Assembly: GCF_000327485.1 (NCBI RefSeq)
Contig: NC_019943.1
Span: 2,728,001 to 2,792,000 of the forward strand
Source of the DNA: Methanoregula formicica SMSP
Lineage (GTDB): Archaea > Halobacteriota > Methanomicrobia > Methanomicrobiales > Methanospirillaceae
DNA length: 64,000 nt
Reading direction: 5' to 3'
A program made the position numbers and the translations under genes. The notes beneath the pieces were generated by a model. It ran no database searches, was not told the DNA's origin, and saw only the letters and a list, made by a program, of their open reading frames with translations. Positions 55,757-64,000 of this stretch are shown piece after piece. Positions within the stretch are counted from its first letter, which is position 1. Every line of letters starts with the position of its first letter.

Positions 55757-56928
55757 CACTGGAAAAACGATACGGGGATTATGGCGGACAATACGTCTCG
55801 GAAACCCTGATGAGCGCGCTGCTGGAACTGGAAGCAGCATACGAGAAGATCGGGGAGGACAAAACGTTTGCAGCGGATCTGGCAGCCCTCCAGAAAGAGT
55901 ACGCCGGCCGGGAAACCCCCCTTACGTTCTGCCCGAACGCATCAAAGGAACTCGGGTGCAGGATCTATCTCAAACGCGAGGACCTCGTGCACGGCGGCTC
56001 GCACAAACTGAATAATACGCTCGGGCAGGCCCTCCTTGCAAAGCGCATGGGCAAAAAACGGCTCATCGCCGAGACCGGTGCCGGCCAGCATGGTGTCGCA
56101 ACAGCAATCGTGGGTGCTGCCTTTGGTATGCCGGTAGAAGTCTACATGGGAGAAGTTGATACGAAGCGTCAGGCGCTCAATGTCTTCCGGATGGAACTGA
56201 TGGGGGCAAAAGTCATCCCGGTAACATCCGGGACCCGAACCCTCAAGGATGCAACGAACGAGGCGCTCCGTGACTGGGCTGCCAATGTCCGGGACACCTA
56301 TTACCTGATCGGCTCGGTTGTCGGCCCGCACCCGTATCCCCGGATTGTCCGCGATTTCCAGGCAGTGATCGGCCATGAGACCAGACAACAGGTCCTGGAA
56401 AAAGAGGGGCGGCTGCCGGACACGATCGTTGCCTGCGTGGGTGGCGGCTCGAATGCCATGGGAATCTTCTACCCCTTCGTAAAGGACGATGTCGAACTCG
56501 TAGGTGTTGAGGCTGGAGGTAAAGGGATCGAGACCGGCGAGCACTCGGCAACGCTCTGTGCCGGCGAGCCGGGCGTGCTGCACGGCGCATTCTCGTACCT
56601 GCTCCAGGATCCGGACGGTCAGGTGCTGCCCACCCACAGCATCTCTGCCGGGCTCGACTACCCGGGCGTTGGCCCCGAGCACGCAATGTTGAAGGACAGC
56701 CAAAGGGTTACCTATGCCGCAGCCAATGATGCAGACGTACTCGATGCATTCCGGTTCCTCTCGCGTTCCGAAGGGATCATCCCGGCACTCGAGTCAGCCC
56801 ACGCAGTTGCTTATGTCATGGCGAACCGTGAACGATTCGACCGCGACGACATCGTGGTCATTAACCTCTCCGGCCGGGGCGACAAGGACGTAGCTGAGGT
56901 GGCGCGGATGCAGGGGTGTGTTATATGA
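55753..56928 (+). CDS. trpB: Tryptophan synthase beta chain
   Basis: 391 residues. PLP-dependent: the Lys is in GGSHKLNN, the phosphate loop in GGGSNAMG, and the AETGAGQHG and GLDYPGVGP segments are conserved. Being TrpB1-type and next to trpA, it forms the alpha2-beta2 complex with indole channelling. It overlaps trpA by 4 nt. Confidence 0.97.
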   Translation: MTLEKRYGDYGGQYVSETLMSALLELEAAYEKIGEDKTFAADLAALQKEYAGRETPLTFCPNASKELGCRIYLKREDLVHGGSHKLNNTLGQALLAKRMGKKRLIAETGAGQHGVATAIVGAAFGMPVEVYMGEVDTKRQALNVFRMELMGAKVIPVTSGTRTLKDATNEALRDWAANVRDTYYLIGSVVGPHPYPRIVRDFQAVIGHETRQQVLEKEGRLPDTIVACVGGGSNAMGIFYPFVKDDVELVGVEAGGKGIETGEHSATLCAGEPGVLHGAFSYLLQDPDGQVLPTHSISAGLDYPGVGPEHAMLKDSQRVTYAAANDADVLDAFRFLSRSEGIIPALESAHAVAYVMANRERFDRDDIVVINLSGRGDKDVAEVARMQGCVI

Positions 56929-57716
56929 GCCGGATCGACCGGGTATTCGAGAAACGCGGAAAGACTGCGTTCATAGGGTTCACTGTTGCCGGGGACCCGG
57001 ACGAGGTCACGTCCCTCCGGATTGCAAAGGCACTCATCGACGGAGGGACAGACATCCTTGAATTCGGGGTGCCCTTTTCGGATCCGGTTGCCGACGGCCC
57101 CGTGATCCAGCGCGCTGATGAACGGGCTTTGGCTGCCGGCACGAATCCGGATACCATCTTCAGGCTTGTGAAAGCGGTCCGGGAATACTCCGATATCCCC
57201 ATTGTCTTCCTGACCTACTATAACGTAGTCCACAAAAGAGGCATTGACCGGTTTTACCGCGAAGCCCACGAAGCCGGTGTTGATGGCATCCTTGTCGCAG
57301 ATATGCCGGTGGAAGAGTCCGCCGGGGTCACCGAGGCGGCTGCACAGTACGGGATCGACCCCATCTTTCTGGTCACGCAGACGACATCCGATGAAAGGAT
57401 AGACAGGATCGTAAAAAAGGCGCGGGGGTACCTCTACCTTGTCGCAGTTCTGGGAGTGACCGGTATGCGGGACCAGGTATCATCAGAAGCGCTTGCGCTG
57501 ATCGGCCGTGTCCGAAAGCATACCGACATCCCGCTGGCCCTTGGTTTTGGCATCTCATCACCGGAACATGCAAAGACCTGTGCCGCGGCGGGAGCCGATG
57601 GCGTTATCGTGGGCAGCGCGATTGTCAGTATTGTTGAACGGAATCTGGGCAACCCCAAGGTAATGGAACGGAAGCTTAAGGATTATGGAATGCGGATGAA
57701 AGAGGCTATCCATTGA
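56925..57716 (+). CDS. trpA: Tryptophan synthase alpha chain
   Basis: 263 residues from the ATG at 56925. The catalytic Glu is in [11 protein letters not shown] and the Asp in [15 protein letters not shown] and GFGISSPEH complete the phosphate site. It is last in the operon and is followed 34 nt later by a separate promoter. Confidence 0.96.
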   Translation: MSRIDRVFEKRGKTAFIGFTVAGDPDEVTSLRIAKALIDGGTDILEFGVPFSDPVADGPVIQRADERALAAGTNPDTIFRLVKAVREYSDIPIVFLTYYNVVHKRGIDRFYREAHEAGVDGILVADMPVEESAGVTEAAAQYGIDPIFLVTQTTSDERIDRIVKKARGYLYLVAVLGVTGMRDQVSSEALALIGRVRKHTDIPLALGFGISSPEHAKTCAAAGADGVIVGSAIVSIVERNLGNPKVMERKLKDYGMRMKEAIH

Positions 57717-57750
57717 GTAATCGGGAAATAGCGCCATTAAAACACTCTCT

Positions 57751-57758
57751 TTTTATAT
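57751..57758 (+). promoter_or_regulatory. Box A of the DUF333 lipoprotein gene
   Basis: TTTTATAT lies 31-38 nt before the ATG at 57789, with a start predicted near 57780. Confidence 0.5.
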
Positions 57759-57788
57759 CGCGCCCGCGAATGATACCGGGGAATTATC

Positions 57789-58199
57789 ATGATTTCCAGA
57801 ACGGGTATTTTTGTACTTCTTGGTGCATGCGTCATCGCAGGCATGCTCATCGCGGGCTGTACCCAGCCCCAGACAACGACAGCAGTGACGACCACCACGA
57901 CTGTTGCACCGGTAGCAACCTCCGCGGCAGAGACCCCGGCAGCGGTTACCGGTATCGCTAACCCCGCATCCGTGAACTGCGGGACCCTTGGCGGCCAGAC
58001 CGAGATCAAGACCGCAACCGATGGTGGCCAGTACGGCATGTGCACGTTCACCAACGGAACCACCTGCGAAGAGTGGGCACTCTTCCGCGGAGAAGGCTGC
58101 AAGCCTTACACAGCACCGACTGCAACAGCGACAACTGCGGCTGCTACGAACGTCACCACGGAAACCACCGCTACCGTAACGGCTACTGCATCGGAGTAA
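57789..58199 (+). CDS. DUF333-domain lipoprotein
   Basis: 136 residues. The signal peptide ends in the lipobox LIAGC (Cys24). A Thr/Ala-rich linker follows, then a DUF333 domain (residues about 57-107: NPASVNCGTLGGQTEIKT, GMCTFTNGTTCEEWALFRGEGC), then a second Thr-rich tail. DUF333 occurs in bacterial putative haemolysins and archaeal surface proteins, with disulphide-prone cysteines. The function is unknown, and the Thr-rich stretches could be glycosylated. Confidence 0.87.
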   Translation: MISRTGIFVLLGACVIAGMLIAGCTQPQTTTAVTTTTTVAPVATSAAETPAAVTGIANPASVNCGTLGGQTEIKTATDGGQYGMCTFTNGTTCEEWALFRGEGCKPYTAPTATATTAAATNVTTETTATVTATASE

Positions 58200-58217
58200 G
58201 GCCACTCGATTAACAGA

Positions 58218-58742
58218 TCATTCCACTGCATCCCCGCGAAACGCGTGTGCCGCGAGGATGGCGGTGACCTTTTTTACCCAGGCGGGATCGTTCCCTCCTG
58301 GTGGGTGTGCATGGGGAAGCGGAGCTAGCTCTTCCCTCCAGAGCCGGGCCAGCGTATCATCAGATGTGCCGATCTCGCCTGCACCAATCACCTTCCCGAT
58401 GAGCTGGTTCTCCCTGTCGTACACGAGCATCCGGTAGCAACGGAAATCACGGCAGGCGGGAGGTCGACTGTCATAGATGGCACAGTCAAAACCATCGCCG
58501 CCAGATTTACGGCAGAGAAATGGGCATGGCTTTTTTCCAGGAGATGCGGAAGTTCCGGATTGAGCAGAGTACCGATCAGAGACCTCGCCAGCATATTCCC
58601 GGTTTACATGGACCGGAAACAGGTCGCGGGTAAGAGAGTACCGGCAATAGTAATCACGGTCATTCAGCTGCCGCTCGATGGAAATGAACGATCCAAAGCT
58701 GGAACAGCACTTGCCACAGGAGTCGCAGGTGAATTTTGCCAT
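58218..58742 (-). CDS. YkgJ-family cysteine cluster protein
   Basis: 174 residues from the ATG at 58742; ATG codons at 58757 and 58805 are in frame. The first residues carry CDSCGKCC, and later CPFLCRK, FDCAIYDSRPPACRDFRC complete the cysteine cluster, which probably binds zinc or an Fe-S cluster (UPF0153/YkgJ). The protein is cytosolic. Function is unknown. It is convergent with the lipoprotein gene 18 nt away. Confidence 0.83.
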   Translation of the reverse strand: MAKFTCDSCGKCCSSFGSFISIERQLNDRDYYCRYSLTRDLFPVHVNREYAGEVSDRYSAQSGTSASPGKKPCPFLCRKSGGDGFDCAIYDSRPPACRDFRCYRMLVYDRENQLIGKVIGAGEIGTSDDTLARLWREELAPLPHAHPPGGNDPAWVKKVTAILAAHAFRGDAVE

Positions 58743-58872
58743 ACGGTAATCGTTCATAAGACCGCTGTAATGATAAAGACAGATAATCCGGCATAATCCT
58801 CCCAATGCTTTTCAACCAGCGTGCAGACATACCACGCAACCAACAAGGGATAGTATCCCGGGAGATGATCGC

Positions 58873-59289
58873 ATGGCCAAAACGAAGGTCCTCTTTATCT
58901 GTACTGCGAACGCTGCCCGCTCCCAGATGGCGGAGGGGTTGCTCCGCGCCCGGCATGGTGATCGTTACGAGGCATATAGCGCCGGTACACGCCAGTCAAG
59001 GATCAGCACACGGACCATAGCAGTGATGCAGGAGATCGGGATCGATATCTCGCATCACCAGTCAAAAACCCTTGATGCGGTGTCCGGATCTTCCTTTGAT
59101 GTTGCCGTAACGCTCTGCGACAATGCGCATGCAGTCTGCCCGACCGTACGCAATGCCGCGAGGACACTACACTATGGATTTACCGATCCCCACCTGACAC
59201 CGGGAACGGAGGACGAGATCCTTGACGGTTACCGGCGGGTCAGGGATGAGATAGCAGCGTGGATCGATGCCACGTTCGGTCCTGAATGA
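58873..59289 (+). CDS. Arsenate reductase/low-molecular-weight phosphatase (ArsC-like)
   Basis: 138 residues. The P-loop CTANAARSQMAE carries the catalytic Cys-x5-Arg motif at residues 11-17, and a second pair of cysteines lies in TLCDNAHAVCP, the redox pair of thioredoxin-coupled ArsC. The C-terminal acid is in FTDPH. No ars operon partner is adjacent, so arsenate detoxification is likely but not certain. Confidence 0.87.
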   Translation: MAKTKVLFICTANAARSQMAEGLLRARHGDRYEAYSAGTRQSRISTRTIAVMQEIGIDISHHQSKTLDAVSGSSFDVAVTLCDNAHAVCPTVRNAARTLHYGFTDPHLTPGTEDEILDGYRRVRDEIAAWIDATFGPE

Positions 59290-59379
59290 TAACAACTTTA
59301 CCGAAACCTCCCGACACCCAGAACCCGACAACAAGATTGATGAAATGCCATTGCCTTCATTGAAGTAGGACCGGTACTG

Positions 59380-60594
59380 ATGAAACGGACAAAGAAGGCG
59401 GACATTTACACGGAATCCCTTGAACTTCACCGGAAGCACAAGGGCAAGATAGAGGTCTATTCGAAAGTCCCGGTGAAGAACCGGAAGGATCTCTCCCTTG
59501 CCTATACCCCCGGCGTTGCAGAGGTCTGCCGGGAGATCCACAGGAACAAGGATCTCGCTTACAAGTATACCCTCAAGGCCAACACGATTGCCATCGTGAC
59601 CGACGGCTCCCGTGTCCTCTCGCTCGGGAATATCGGGGGATACGCGGCGATTCCCGTTATGGAAGGGAAGGCACTCCTCTTCAAGAAGCTTGCCGGTATC
59701 GATGCCTTCCCGCTCTGTTTCGAACGCTACCACCTGGAATTTGCCGATGACATCAGGAATATCGCCCCGGTCTTTGGCGGGATCGCGCTGGAGGATATTG
59801 CGGCGCCACGGTGCTTCGAGCTCGAGGAGTCATTGCAGGATATCGGTATCCCGGTGATGCACGACGACCAGCACGGTACAGCAGTCGTTGTCCTCGCAGC
59901 ACTCATCAATGCCTGTAAAGTGACAAACAAGAAGTTCGAGGACTTAAACATCGTTGTCTCCGGGGCCGGGGCGGCAGGATACGCGATCACCCGGATGCTC
60001 AAGTGCATCGGTTACAAACCCGGCCTCTGCAGCAGTGTCAACGACATCATTGTCTGCGACAGGAACGGGATCATCCACCGGCGCCGTGATGGCCTGTACG
60101 CAAACAAGTATAAGTTCATCATCAGCGAGGAGACCAACAAGACCGGCAGGACGGGATCCCTGGCCGATGCCCTGAGAGAGGCCGATGTCTGTATCGGCGT
60201 CTCTGTGCCCGGGATTATCACCCCCTCGATGATCCGTTCCATGAACAAGGACCCGATCATCTTTGCCCTTGCCCATCCGACACCGGAGATCCTTCCCGGG
60301 GACGCACTCCAGGCGGGTGCAGCAATTGTCGGGACCGGCCGGAATGATTATCCCAACCAGATCAATTATGCACTCGCATTTCCCGGGATCTTCCGGGGCG
60401 CACTCGATGCCCGGGCAACCCGGATCTCAGATGAGATGAAAGTCGCGGCGGCCCACGCACTTGCAGACTTTGTCAAGCGCCCCCGCCATGACCGGATCCT
60501 CCCGGCCATTCTGAACCGTCGCGTTGTCTCTGCGGTAGCAGAGGCGGTCCGGAACGCTGCCGTGGAAAGCGGCTGCGCACGGGATATCGGTTAA
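59380..60594 (+). CDS. NAD(P)-dependent malic enzyme
   Basis: 404 residues. It decarboxylates malate to pyruvate. The N-terminal YTPGVAEVCREI Tyr, the catalytic Lys in the VMEGKALLFKKL region, the metal site DDQHGTAVVV and the NAD(P) loop VVSGAGAAGYAI are present. Bacterial/archaeal small type. Its gene converges with truA 4 nt away. Confidence 0.93.
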   Translation: MKRTKKADIYTESLELHRKHKGKIEVYSKVPVKNRKDLSLAYTPGVAEVCREIHRNKDLAYKYTLKANTIAIVTDGSRVLSLGNIGGYAAIPVMEGKALLFKKLAGIDAFPLCFERYHLEFADDIRNIAPVFGGIALEDIAAPRCFELEESLQDIGIPVMHDDQHGTAVVVLAALINACKVTNKKFEDLNIVVSGAGAAGYAITRMLKCIGYKPGLCSSVNDIIVCDRNGIIHRRRDGLYANKYKFIISEETNKTGRTGSLADALREADVCIGVSVPGIITPSMIRSMNKDPIIFALAHPTPEILPGDALQAGAAIVGTGRNDYPNQINYALAFPGIFRGALDARATRISDEMKVAAAHALADFVKRPRHDRILPAILNRRVVSAVAEAVRNAAVESGCARDIG

Positions 60595-60598
60595 ACGA

Positions 60599-61441
60599 TC
60601 AGGAAGAGGGCCGGTCCTGCTGCAATACCTGGCACACATTTCCCATGAGAAAATGATGCCGCAGGAGATCGTCAATAAAACGGGCACTCCGCTCACGCGC
60701 GACAATCGGTTTCCAGCAGATACCACAATCAGTATCCCACAGGACAAGCCCTTCAGCCGGAGCAGGTGAGAGGGCTTTTTCCGGCTCCGCAGTAAGGAGA
60801 TGGTCAATGAGATCCACGTCCTCCTCTCCTTCACCGATGCGGAGCAAAGCAGTTGCCATGCAGCGCACCTGGTGCCAGAGGAAACTTTCTGCAGTTACCT
60901 CAAGGCAGACAAAACCTCCTTCTTCCAGCACCCGTGCAGAATAGACCGTCCGGCACGGGTTCCTCCCGTCCATTCGGGCAAAGCTGGAGAAGTTGTGGCT
61001 ACCGACAAACCGCGCCGCTGCGTGTGCCATTGCATCAATGCAGGGTGGGGCACGGGAAAAGAAATACCGGTATGTGCGTTTCTTTGCATCATACCGCGGG
61101 TGGAAGGTTGGGGACACTTCCGCATATGCCGTGCACCAGCAGTCGGGAGGCAGTTGCAGGTTGATCGTGGCGACTGCCCGCTCCGGTACATCCGTTGAAA
61201 ACGCCGCTACCTGCCCGATTGCGTGAACCCCCCGATCGGTTCTGCCGGCGAACAGGAAGCCGGCATCCCGCCAATCCGAGAAGAGGCTGAGCCGCTGGCA
61301 GGCGGCAACGAACTCTCCCTCAACAGTCCGCTCGGAGACCTGCATCTGCGATCCGAAGAACCGGCTGCCAAGATAGGAGACCCGGAACGCAAGCCTTACC
61401 GGAGCTGGATGTGACGGGTGATCCGCTTGATCTTTCTCCAT
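60599..61441 (-). CDS. truA: tRNA pseudouridine synthase A
   Basis: 280 residues. It modifies positions 38-40 of tRNA anticodon stems. The catalytic Asp is in AGRTDRGVHAIGQ near residue 68, and the RYFFSRAPP and FLWHQVRCMATALL segments are standard. The start at 61441 overlaps the upstream PHP gene by 46 nt; no shorter standard start precedes the conserved LAFRVSYLG strand. Confidence 0.93.
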   Translation of the reverse strand: MEKDQADHPSHPAPVRLAFRVSYLGSRFFGSQMQVSERTVEGEFVAACQRLSLFSDWRDAGFLFAGRTDRGVHAIGQVAAFSTDVPERAVATINLQLPPDCWCTAYAEVSPTFHPRYDAKKRTYRYFFSRAPPCIDAMAHAAARFVGSHNFSSFARMDGRNPCRTVYSARVLEEGGFVCLEVTAESFLWHQVRCMATALLRIGEGEEDVDLIDHLLTAEPEKALSPAPAEGLVLWDTDCGICWKPIVARERSARFIDDLLRHHFLMGNVCQVLQQDRPSS

Positions 61442-62073
61442 GTGTTGTTGATTGACTGGCGCGTGTACGTGCGCAGCGGCGTTTTCCTGCCGCCATAGGA
61501 TACTCTTCCGGCCCGGATTGCATCGAGGATGGCAGGGACATTCTTTTCCGCGTCAACATAGGTCCGGCCAAACCCGACGAACTTTGCGTTGTGGGCATCG
61601 CTGCCTCCGACACACGGCTTGCCGAGACGCTTTGCAATCCTGGCCGCCTTTTTGTTTGCCGAGCCCACAATATACCGGCTGTTGAAGACCTCGACAGCAT
61701 CGACAACGTTCATCCCCACTTTCTTCCGGCGGGCAACCCCGTGGCGCCAGACATGGTACGGGTGGGGGAGGATGGCAAGAGCGTTCATCTCCCGTGCAAT
61801 CCGCACCGTTGTCACAACATCAAGACCTGCGGGGATGACCTCGGTGACACCCAGCACGAGAAGATGGCCCTGTTTTGTGGAGACCTCGATACCGGGAATG
61901 ACAAGAACGGGAGACGGGATCGTGAGGGCTTTCTTCGCCCCTTCGACAGAGTCATGGTCCGTGATGGCGATCGCGTCGAGCCCCTCTGCTGCTGCCTGCC
62001 GGAGGATCTCCTCGACACTGCTCTCCCCGTCCCTGGAATAACTGGTATGCACGTGCAGATCGCAGGCTAGCAT
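61396..62073 (-). CDS. PHP-domain phosphoesterase
   Basis: 225 residues. The metal-binding PHP motifs are visible: DLHVHTSYSRDG (residues 4-15), AITDHDSVEG, VIPGIEVST, HPYHVWRH and GGSDAHN. The short stand-alone type resembles RNase AM/AMP-phosphatase-like PHP proteins, whose substrates range from nucleotides to 3',5'-bisphosphates. Substrate is not predictable. It precedes truA, likely in one transcript. Confidence 0.88.
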   Translation of the reverse strand: MLACDLHVHTSYSRDGESSVEEILRQAAAEGLDAIAITDHDSVEGAKKALTIPSPVLVIPGIEVSTKQGHLLVLGVTEVIPAGLDVVTTVRIAREMNALAILPHPYHVWRHGVARRKKVGMNVVDAVEVFNSRYIVGSANKKAARIAKRLGKPCVGGSDAHNAKFVGFGRTYVDAEKNVPAILDAIRAGRVSYGGRKTPLRTYTRQSINNTWRKIKRITRHIQLR

Positions 62074-62114
62074 CTGATCATAGTGTTTTTATCTCTCTGG
62101 TATTAAGGGAACTT

Positions 62115-63527
62115 ATGCGCATCCTCCTCCCTACCGGCTCCGCCACCGAAGAGATGGTCCGCCAGGCAGCCGCCGGGTGTGACGCAGACGTCATCGTTAC
62201 CGGGGAGATCGCGTCCTTTCTGACACCGCACCAGATTAAGGTGATCCTGCAAAAGAAAAAATACGATATGGTGATCGTTTCCGGGATGAGTACGGCTTCA
62301 TTCGAGCAGGTCGAGCGTGAAACCGGGGTCCCGGTATACCGTGGGCCGCGTCATGCGGCAGACCTTTCGCTGATCCTCCCCCTCATCGAAAAAAACTCCC
62401 TTTCAAAGACTGTTCCCGCAGACGATTTCCTTGCTTCGCAGAAGGCAAACGAGGCAAAGGCCCATGTTGAAGCAAGTGAGCGGGAGGCTGAATGCGATTT
62501 CATCATCCGAGGCGTGAAAATTGGCGGTGAATCGCGGATGAAGGTCCTTGCCGAGATCATGGACGCCCACCGATGCGATACTATATGTGAGCGGGTTGGG
62601 CAGTTCTTTGAATCAGGGGCGGATATTGTTGACCTGGGATTCGGATTCGATGCAACACCGGAAGATGTCACCCGGGTCTTCTCAGAACTCGACGGGATCG
62701 ATCGTCCTCTTGCAGCGGACACGCAGATCCCCGCGTTAATAAGGGCGGCTCTTATCCGGGCCGATCTCATTCTCAGCCTGCAGGAGGAGAACATCCCAAA
62801 GGTCGGCAGGGAGGTGGCAGAGGCCGGGGCAGCAGCAGTGATTGTTCCGGGGGCGAGCACGCTAACAAAGAACATCACACTGGCAAAACGGGAGGGAGTC
62901 CGGTGCATCATTGCCGATCCCCTTCTCCAGCCGGCCGGGTCCGGGCTGGTCTCCTCGCTGAAGAATTTCCAGAGGGGGTGTCATCCCCTTTTCTTCGGTG
63001 CCGGCAATGTCGCCGAGCTCATCGACGCCGACTCCCCCGGTATCAATGCCCTCCTCGCGGGGATGGCGATGGAGGTGGGGACAGCAGTGATCTTCACCAG
63101 CGAGCACTCAGATAAAACCCGGGGATCCGTTCGCGAAATGCGCAGGGCAACGGAGATGATGGCCCTTGCCCGCGAACGGCCCTACCCGAAGGATCTCGGC
63201 ATCGACCTCCTCCTCTTAAAGGAGAAGCGGCGCCGGCGCGAGCCCCCCTTGAACTATGAAACTATCACCAGCGCTCAGAGCATGCCGGATGAGATCGAGT
63301 ACGATCCGAACGGGAATTTCCGGATCGGCATCGAGGGTGACCGGATTGTTGCAGTTATCCATGGGAAGGCGGTGCAGGGCACGCGCTGGCAGGATGTTTT
63401 GCACACCATCCTTTCGCAGGGAGATGTCTCTCTTCTCGATCATGCCGGTTACCTGGGCCGGGAACTCTACAAGGCGGAACTGGCAATACGGTACGGGCGC
63501 AGTTTCGAGCAGGACGGGGAATTCTGA
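62115..63527 (+). CDS. Dihydropteroate synthase-like protein (methanopterin-related)
   Basis: 470 residues. An N-terminal Rossmann-like domain (residues 1-100: RILLPTGSATEEMV, VIVTGEIASFL) precedes a pterin-binding TIM barrel (about 135-330: GGESRMKVLAEIMDA, IVDLGFGFDA) and a C-terminal domain of about 120 residues. It matches the long archaeal DHPS-related family thought to act in tetrahydromethanopterin synthesis. Residues needed for true DHPS are only partly kept, so its activity is inferred. Confidence 0.87.
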   Translation: MRILLPTGSATEEMVRQAAAGCDADVIVTGEIASFLTPHQIKVILQKKKYDMVIVSGMSTASFEQVERETGVPVYRGPRHAADLSLILPLIEKNSLSKTVPADDFLASQKANEAKAHVEASEREAECDFIIRGVKIGGESRMKVLAEIMDAHRCDTICERVGQFFESGADIVDLGFGFDATPEDVTRVFSELDGIDRPLAADTQIPALIRAALIRADLILSLQEENIPKVGREVAEAGAAAVIVPGASTLTKNITLAKREGVRCIIADPLLQPAGSGLVSSLKNFQRGCHPLFFGAGNVAELIDADSPGINALLAGMAMEVGTAVIFTSEHSDKTRGSVREMRRATEMMALARERPYPKDLGIDLLLLKEKRRRREPPLNYETITSAQSMPDEIEYDPNGNFRIGIEGDRIVAVIHGKAVQGTRWQDVLHTILSQGDVSLLDHAGYLGRELYKAELAIRYGRSFEQDGEF

Positions 63528-63572
63528 TCAAGGATCCAACGCTTTATCTCCCGAAAAGGGCACCTGTACAGC

Positions 63573-63854
63573 ATGGCAGCACAGGCTCGCGCATCCCACA
63601 TTCTTGTCAAGACGGAAGAACAGGCAAAACAGATCATGAAACGCCTCTCTGATGGAGAGGAGTTCGACAAGGTCGCCCGCAGGTTCTCTTCCTGCCCTTC
63701 GGGTAAGAAAGGTGGAGACCTTGGCTGGTTTGGCAAGGGCATGATGGTCCCTGAGTTCGAGAAGGTCGCATTCGAGGAAGAGGTCGGCAAGGTCGTCGGG
63801 CCGATCAAGACCCAGTTCGGGTTCCATGTCATCAAGGTGACCGGGAAGAAGTAA
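63573..63854 (+). CDS. Parvulin-type peptidyl-prolyl cis-trans isomerase
   Basis: 93 residues, a lone PpiC/rotamase domain: ASHILVKTEEQAKQIM, GEEFDKVARRFSSCPSGKKGGDLGWFGKGMMVPEFEKVAF (at about 63658-63777) and the final TQFGFHVIKV. It is cytosolic and in the size range of E. coli PpiC. It is the third prolyl isomerase in the window, unrelated in fold to the two cyclophilins. Confidence 0.94.
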   Translation: MAAQARASHILVKTEEQAKQIMKRLSDGEEFDKVARRFSSCPSGKKGGDLGWFGKGMMVPEFEKVAFEEEVGKVVGPIKTQFGFHVIKVTGKK

Positions 63855-63876
63855 TCCCCGAAGGGGAAATCCATCT

Positions 63877-64000
63877 ATGGATACTGTAAAATTTTTTTTA
63901 GGCATCGGACTCGCTGTCGTGATCGTCTTTGCCGGCGTATCTGCATACTCCCATTTTATCAGGTCCGTTCCGGCTCCGGTTCCAGCTGACCATGACACCC
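63877..64000 (+). CDS. Membrane-anchored protein, 3'-truncated by window edge
   Basis: 41 codons are visible from the ATG at 63877, 22 nt after the parvulin stop, with a GGGGA sequence upstream as a possible ribosome binding site. The first about 24 residues form one hydrophobic helix (FFLGIGLAVVIVFAGVSAY), followed by a Pro/Ala-rich start of an external domain. Nothing more can be said. Confidence 0.6.
   Translation, partial: MDTVKFFLGIGLAVVIVFAGVSAYSHFIRSVPAPVPADHDT

Overview
The window is a chromosomal segment of a methanogenic archaeon, most likely order Methanomicrobiales (Methanoregula-like). The case rests on archaeal translation genes (aEF-2, eIF2-gamma, aRF1, S24e, S27ae, L40e, Rpo7/Spt4, a Kae1-Bud32 fusion), O-phosphoseryl-tRNA synthetase (SepRS), archaeal phosphoribulokinase, GTP-dependent dephospho-CoA kinase, an AglB oligosaccharyltransferase, TATA-type promoters and the absence of bacterial ribosomal or sigma signatures. 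Genes are dense, on both strands, with many 1-20 nt overlaps. I see no CRISPR array, IS element, prophage or rRNA; the content is mostly core chromosome.

Layout. 1-4.0 kb: end of a PEGA-repeat surface protein, a TM-sensor-TM protein, two tandem cyclophilins and a small reverse-strand gene that may be frameshifted. 4.0-7.3 kb (minus): str operon S12-S7-EF2. 7.4-10.5 kb: archaeosine precursor genes queD-queE-queC, a Nudix hydrolase and a lipoprotein alpha/beta hydrolase. 10.5-15.9 kb: aRF1, ArgS, Taw1, SepRS. 15.9-18.4 kb (minus): a REC-PAS histidine kinase and phosphoribulokinase. 18.5-19.3 kb: DUF2178-like membrane protein plus XRE regulator behind an inverted-repeat operator array. 19.3-22.7 kb (minus): helicase/exonuclease pair resembling bacterial MrfA/MrfB. 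22.8-29.4 kb: HAD phosphatase, transglutaminase-like protein, a solitary DNA methyltransferase, SufC-SufB, Pcm, cyclase-family hydrolase and an unknown conserved gene.

29.4-38.0 kb is a sugar-nucleotide and N-glycosylation region: GlmM, bifunctional GlmU, a second nucleotidyltransferase and GlmS would make UDP-GlcNAc from fructose-6-P, and AglB transfers glycan to protein. Between GlmS and AglB lie frameshifted remains of an acetyltransferase fused to the tail of a glycosyltransferase. 38.1-44.5 kb is the archaeal information-processing cluster eIF2-gamma, PIN nuclease, Rpo7, Spt4, DPCK, S24e, S27ae, Kae1-Bud32, ITPase, L40e; two of its internal genes lack a standard start codon at their overlap junctions.

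44.5-51.2 kb is looser: a G/C-homopolymer intergenic region, a BLES03/DUF1917-like protein, HtpX, tRNA-Gly(TCC), tRNA-Val(CAC), small hypothetical proteins, an archaellin-like protein with a lipobox-like cysteine, a divergent radical SAM/SPASM enzyme and a CxxC zinc protein. 51.3-57.7 kb is a complete trpEGDCFBA operon with a leader containing a TGTACA box, a short ORF and a hairpin. 57.8-64 kb: DUF333 lipoprotein, cysteine-cluster protein, ArsC-like phosphatase, malic enzyme, TruA, PHP phosphoesterase, dihydropteroate-synthase-like protein, parvulin and the start of a membrane-anchored protein cut by the window edge.
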